Shown: positions 13,416-16,157 of the stretch, piece by piece | Numbering within the stretch: position 1 is the stretch's first letter | Layout: every line of letters begins with the position of its first letter | Source of the DNA: an uncultured Bacteroidales bacterium | GTDB taxonomy: Bacteria; Bacteroidota; Bacteroidia; Bacteroidales; UBA4417 | NCBI GenBank assembly: GCA_937965665.1 | Contig: CALCJE010000042.1 | Location: 1 to 16,157, forward strand | Direction: 5' to 3' | DNA: 16,157 nucleotides | The notes under the pieces: generated by a model | Told to the model about the DNA's origin: nothing | The model's database searches: none | The model's input: the letters and a program-made list of their open reading frames with translations, nothing else | Program-made: the position numbers and the translations under genes

Positions 13416-15443
13416 TTATAGTTGTTTTAAAAGTTCGATGAATGAATATACTTTCTCATAAATAAACGGTATGCTTATTACCGCAAGTATAAAAATAACT
13501 CCATACAGTATGTAAAACTGGAGCTTGCCGTTATGAAGGAACACGAAGCGCCCCATGAACGATTTATTGTGTTTCAAAGGTTCATCAATCAGCCATCGCT
13601 CCACCTTATCGTATGGATGCGTATGATAATGCGCTGGCGGCGGGAATATTCCCTTCACTTCGTCCTCATGTTTGCCAATTTGCAAAAACGGTGAAAATAA
13701 CTTGCTGTACGACCGTACAAACGAGCCGGCCGTATATTGAATTTTGGGAGTACCTGCCTCATAACCACATCCCCAGGTAGTACCAGTAGTGATTTTACGT
13801 TGGCTTAAGGCAAATCGTCTGATTGTATAAATGCTGATTACCAGCAGGATAAGTATCCACGATGCCCAGCTAACTGGTTGTATCGCTTTGAAAACTGTTA
13901 CCTGTGCCGGGCTAAGTCCAAAGCCGGATGTACCGGTAAAAAGGCTGACCGGATGCGATAACAGGCTGATAAAAGCCATTGGGAACAATCCTATCGCGAT
14001 GATCATTCCGGCTAAAATATACAATGGAATAAGCTGGGCAAAAGGTACTTCGCTGCACGACGCAGGTAGTTCGCTCCGGGCAGATCCAAGGAAAACAACC
14101 CCAAAGGCTTTCGTGAAACAAAGCATCGCCAGGCCCCCGATCATGGCAAGCCCCGAGGTGGTAGAAACTGCTAACAAAAGCGAAACCAGCGATGCATCCG
14201 ACAACCAGTTGTAAACGCCGCTATAAATGATAAATTCCGAAACAAAACCGTTAAAAGGCGGAATCCCACTGATGGCGATAGCTGCCACCAGGAAAAGTAA
14301 AGCCGTTTGAGGCATCTTCTTTATCAGCCCACCCAGTTTTTCAATATCAAGGGTATGCGTAGCCAGGTAAACATTCCCTGCCGTATAAAAAAGGAGTGAT
14401 TTAAACAGGGCATGATTCAGCGTATGCAACAACGCACCGGCAAAACCAAGGGTAGCTAAAACCTGGTTTCCGGTGCCTAAACCTATACTTCCGATACCTA
14501 TGCCAATTCCTATAATTCCTATGTTTTCGATGCTGTGATAAGCGAGCAGCTTTTTGAGGTTATGCTGAACAATGGCAAGCATTACACCATACAATCCCGA
14601 AACCAGCGAAAGGATTAAAATGATGTATCCAACAGTAACATAATCCGTTTTTATTACCAGCAACATCCTCATTATTCCAAATATACCGATTTTTATGATC
14701 ACTCCCGACATCATCCCCGATACATGCGAAGGCGCTGCCGGATGCGCATAAGGCAGCCAGGTGTGAAATGGAACAAACCCGGCTTTAAGCGCAAACCCTG
14801 TAAAAAAGAAAAGGAAAAACATCACCGAAGCCGGACCCGAAATGGATTGAGAATACGTTGTAATTGACTGAAAATCATAACTGCCGGTTTTCGATGCTAC
14901 CCAAATAAAACCTATCATCAGGAAAACAATAGAGAAATGGGCTTGAATCAGATAATTGATCCCGGCTTTTATGGTTGCCAGATGTTCGTGATCGAATATG
15001 ATAACTAAAAAAGAAGTTAATGCCATCACCTCCCAAGCAAGCAGGAATACAAAACTATTCTGAATCATGCAAATGCTTACCAGTGAAGTGTACTGAAACA
15101 AAAATGCAATTGCATGCAACGAAAGGTTATTCTTCTGCTCTTTGTAAGCTTTCATGTAAAAAAGTCCATAAAAGCAACCGGTCAGAAATACGAGGCTGAT
15201 AATCAGGATAAACCAACCCGACAAGGCATCAATCCGAATGGGTATATCACCAGTAATTAAACTTCCGGGAAAGCTGAAAACAATATCATCCCCTATGAGG
15301 CTTTGTATCGCTAAATATCCAGAAATCAATGCATTTACCGAAAGTAACGCAAAAGTAAGTATTCCTTTCCCATTCACTTTCAGAAAAGGGATCAGAAGCA
15401 TACCGGTAAAAGGTACGAGCAAAAATGCTATTACCAGGTTCAT
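13416..15443 (-). CDS. HyfB-like antiporter-type membrane subunit (NuoL/MrpA-like)
   Basis: The protein has 675 residues, matching HyfB of hydrogenase 4 (about 672). It has about 14-15 TM helices plus a soluble loop and a last helix. Conserved residues of the proton-translocating family are present: LLAWEVMALTSF (E138), GFALKAGFVPFHTWLPYAH (K220), QHNLKKLLAYHSIENIG (K297/K298) and HTLNHALFKSLLF. The C-terminal segment carries TTWGCGYEAGTPKIQYT and a final helix after NGKLQFYILYGV. The upstream, partly visible gene has the same tail, so they are tandem paralogues. Its ATG overlaps the upstream stop as ATGA (15440-15443), which indicates translational coupling. Confidence 0.9.
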   Translation of the reverse strand: MNLVIAFLLVPFTGMLLIPFLKVNGKGILTFALLSVNALISGYLAIQSLIGDDIVFSFPGSLITGDIPIRIDALSGWFILIISLVFLTGCFYGLFYMKAYKEQKNNLSLHAIAFLFQYTSLVSICMIQNSFVFLLAWEVMALTSFLVIIFDHEHLATIKAGINYLIQAHFSIVFLMIGFIWVASKTGSYDFQSITTYSQSISGPASVMFFLFFFTGFALKAGFVPFHTWLPYAHPAAPSHVSGMMSGVIIKIGIFGIMRMLLVIKTDYVTVGYIILILSLVSGLYGVMLAIVQHNLKKLLAYHSIENIGIIGIGIGIGSIGLGTGNQVLATLGFAGALLHTLNHALFKSLLFYTAGNVYLATHTLDIEKLGGLIKKMPQTALLFLVAAIAISGIPPFNGFVSEFIIYSGVYNWLSDASLVSLLLAVSTTSGLAMIGGLAMLCFTKAFGVVFLGSARSELPASCSEVPFAQLIPLYILAGMIIAIGLFPMAFISLLSHPVSLFTGTSGFGLSPAQVTVFKAIQPVSWASWILILLVISIYTIRRFALSQRKITTGTTWGCGYEAGTPKIQYTAGSFVRSYSKLFSPFLQIGKHEDEVKGIFPPPAHYHTHPYDKVERWLIDEPLKHNKSFMGRFVFLHNGKLQFYILYGVIFILAVISIPFIYEKVYSFIELLKQL

Positions 15444-16157
15444 GATACGATGTTAAAAACAGTAAGCAGAAATATGGCAAGGATAAAAACGATACCATAC
15501 AACACATACGACTGTACGCGGCCATTCTGAATAAAACTGAAGTAATTGGCCGAAAAATTCAACCGCGATACGATGGGATTAATTAGTTTCCGTTCGAAGA
15601 AATCGTGATAATGAGAATAATAATCCCGTTTTACCGGGAACACCTCATTGGGCCTCAGTTCTTCGTAGTGCTTTTTTTCAATGAGGAAGTAGTTAAATAT
15701 TTTCCCCAGGGGTTTTGAAAATGATTTTCCCGTGTATTGCAACCGGCTGGTTGGTGCAGTATATCCGCAACCCCAGGTAGCATCAATTCGCTGGGCGCGA
15801 TGTTTTAAAATAGTTGATCTTACCAGCCATATAACAGCAGCAATTGCAACCAGCAGCAACGAATATAAACTAATGGTGCTGAGTGTGCGGGCATAAGCAG
15901 CAGTAACCAACGCATCTGTATTTAATAAATTCATCGCCGTAAGTGCATTCCCCACAATTCCTAAATAAAACCGGGGTATAAAAGCCACACTCAGCATGAT
16001 CGCAATTATTAAATATTGAGGAACAAGCATGAGCGATGAAACTTCCTGAGGTTTATTTTTGAGTCTGCTACGCTGCTGACCAAGGAAAATGGTTCCGAAT
16101 GCTTTCGTAAAAGTATGTACCGATAAGCCCCCGATTATACTCATTCCTGCCAGCGAA
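15440..16157 (-). CDS. Second HyfB-like antiporter-type subunit, C-terminal part
   Basis: The frame is open at the right edge of the window; the codons before the internal ATG at 16144 read SLAG, matching SGLAMIGGL of the neighbouring paralogue, so this is a partial gene of at least 239 residues. Visible are GGLSVHTFTKAFGTIFLG, two TM helices, the ATWGCGYTAPTSRLQYT motif and the closing helix after NGRVQSYVLYGI. All have clear counterparts in the next gene. It is the first visible gene of the operon; its promoter and start are outside. A membrane arm with two HyfB-type subunits plus HyfF would give three antiporter-like subunits. Confidence 0.85.
   Translation of the reverse strand, partial: SLAGMSIIGGLSVHTFTKAFGTIFLGQQRSRLKNKPQEVSSLMLVPQYLIIAIMLSVAFIPRFYLGIVGNALTAMNLLNTDALVTAAYARTLSTISLYSLLLVAIAAVIWLVRSTILKHRAQRIDATWGCGYTAPTSRLQYTGKSFSKPLGKIFNYFLIEKKHYEELRPNEVFPVKRDYYSHYHDFFERKLINPIVSRLNFSANYFSFIQNGRVQSYVLYGIVFILAIFLLTVFNIVS

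Noticed and set aside
7934..16157. Respiratory complex I (nuo operon)
   Set aside because: Gene order, fused HyfH-HyfI type subunit, HyfE-like and 675-residue HyfB-like proteins fit group-4 hydrogenase relatives, and nuoE/F/G/J/M/N-type genes are not seen.

Overview
The window looks like a chromosome segment from a member of the Bacteroidota, probably in or near the Bacteroidales. The evidence is the lack of Shine-Dalgarno sequences before the genes, several TAnnTTTG-type -7 promoter elements, AT-rich leaders and the protein types present. I cannot name the genus. Genes on the left (to about 7.3 kb) are mostly on the + strand in short units. Everything from about 7.9 kb to the right edge is one long - strand operon that enters from outside the window.

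Left part: the C-terminal end of a large PEP/pyruvate-binding (PPDK/PEP-synthase-like) protein, a queuosine-precursor transporter (YhhQ/VUT family), a convergent rhodanese-fold protein whose catalytic Cys position is Asp, and an orphan membrane histidine kinase. The kinase has about ten TM helices and ends in an extra STAS/SpoIIAA-like domain.

Middle (5.1-7.3 kb): a tight three-gene arsenic operon. It encodes an ArsR-family repressor, a thioredoxin-type arsenate reductase fused to a C_GCAxxG_C_C redox-protein domain, and the As(III) methyltransferase ArsM. Two tandem partly palindromic 20-bp sites, one covering a TATATTTG -7 box, precede arsR. No arsenite pump is visible, so the operon appears to reduce arsenate and then methylate arsenite. 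About 660 bp of non-coding DNA follows, with a terminator-like hairpin, four 22-bp tandem repeats and a possible gene relic.

Right part (7.9-16.2 kb): a group-4-hydrogenase/complex-I-like operon in the order HyfB-like (partial), HyfB-like, HyfC/NuoH-like, HyfE-like, HyfF-like, HyfG/HycE-like large subunit, HyfI/HycG-like small subunit with an N-terminal ferredoxin domain. The proton-pumping membrane arm looks intact. The large subunit has lost all four Ni-Fe cysteines. The small subunit has lost three of the four ligands of its proximal [4Fe-4S] cluster (to Asp, Asp and Asn), and its ferredoxin domain keeps exactly one cluster's worth of cysteines. The complex therefore cannot be a hydrogenase. 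It fits the poorly understood energy-converting-hydrogenase-related (Ehr) type and may be a redox-depleted variant of it. This is the most interesting system in the window.
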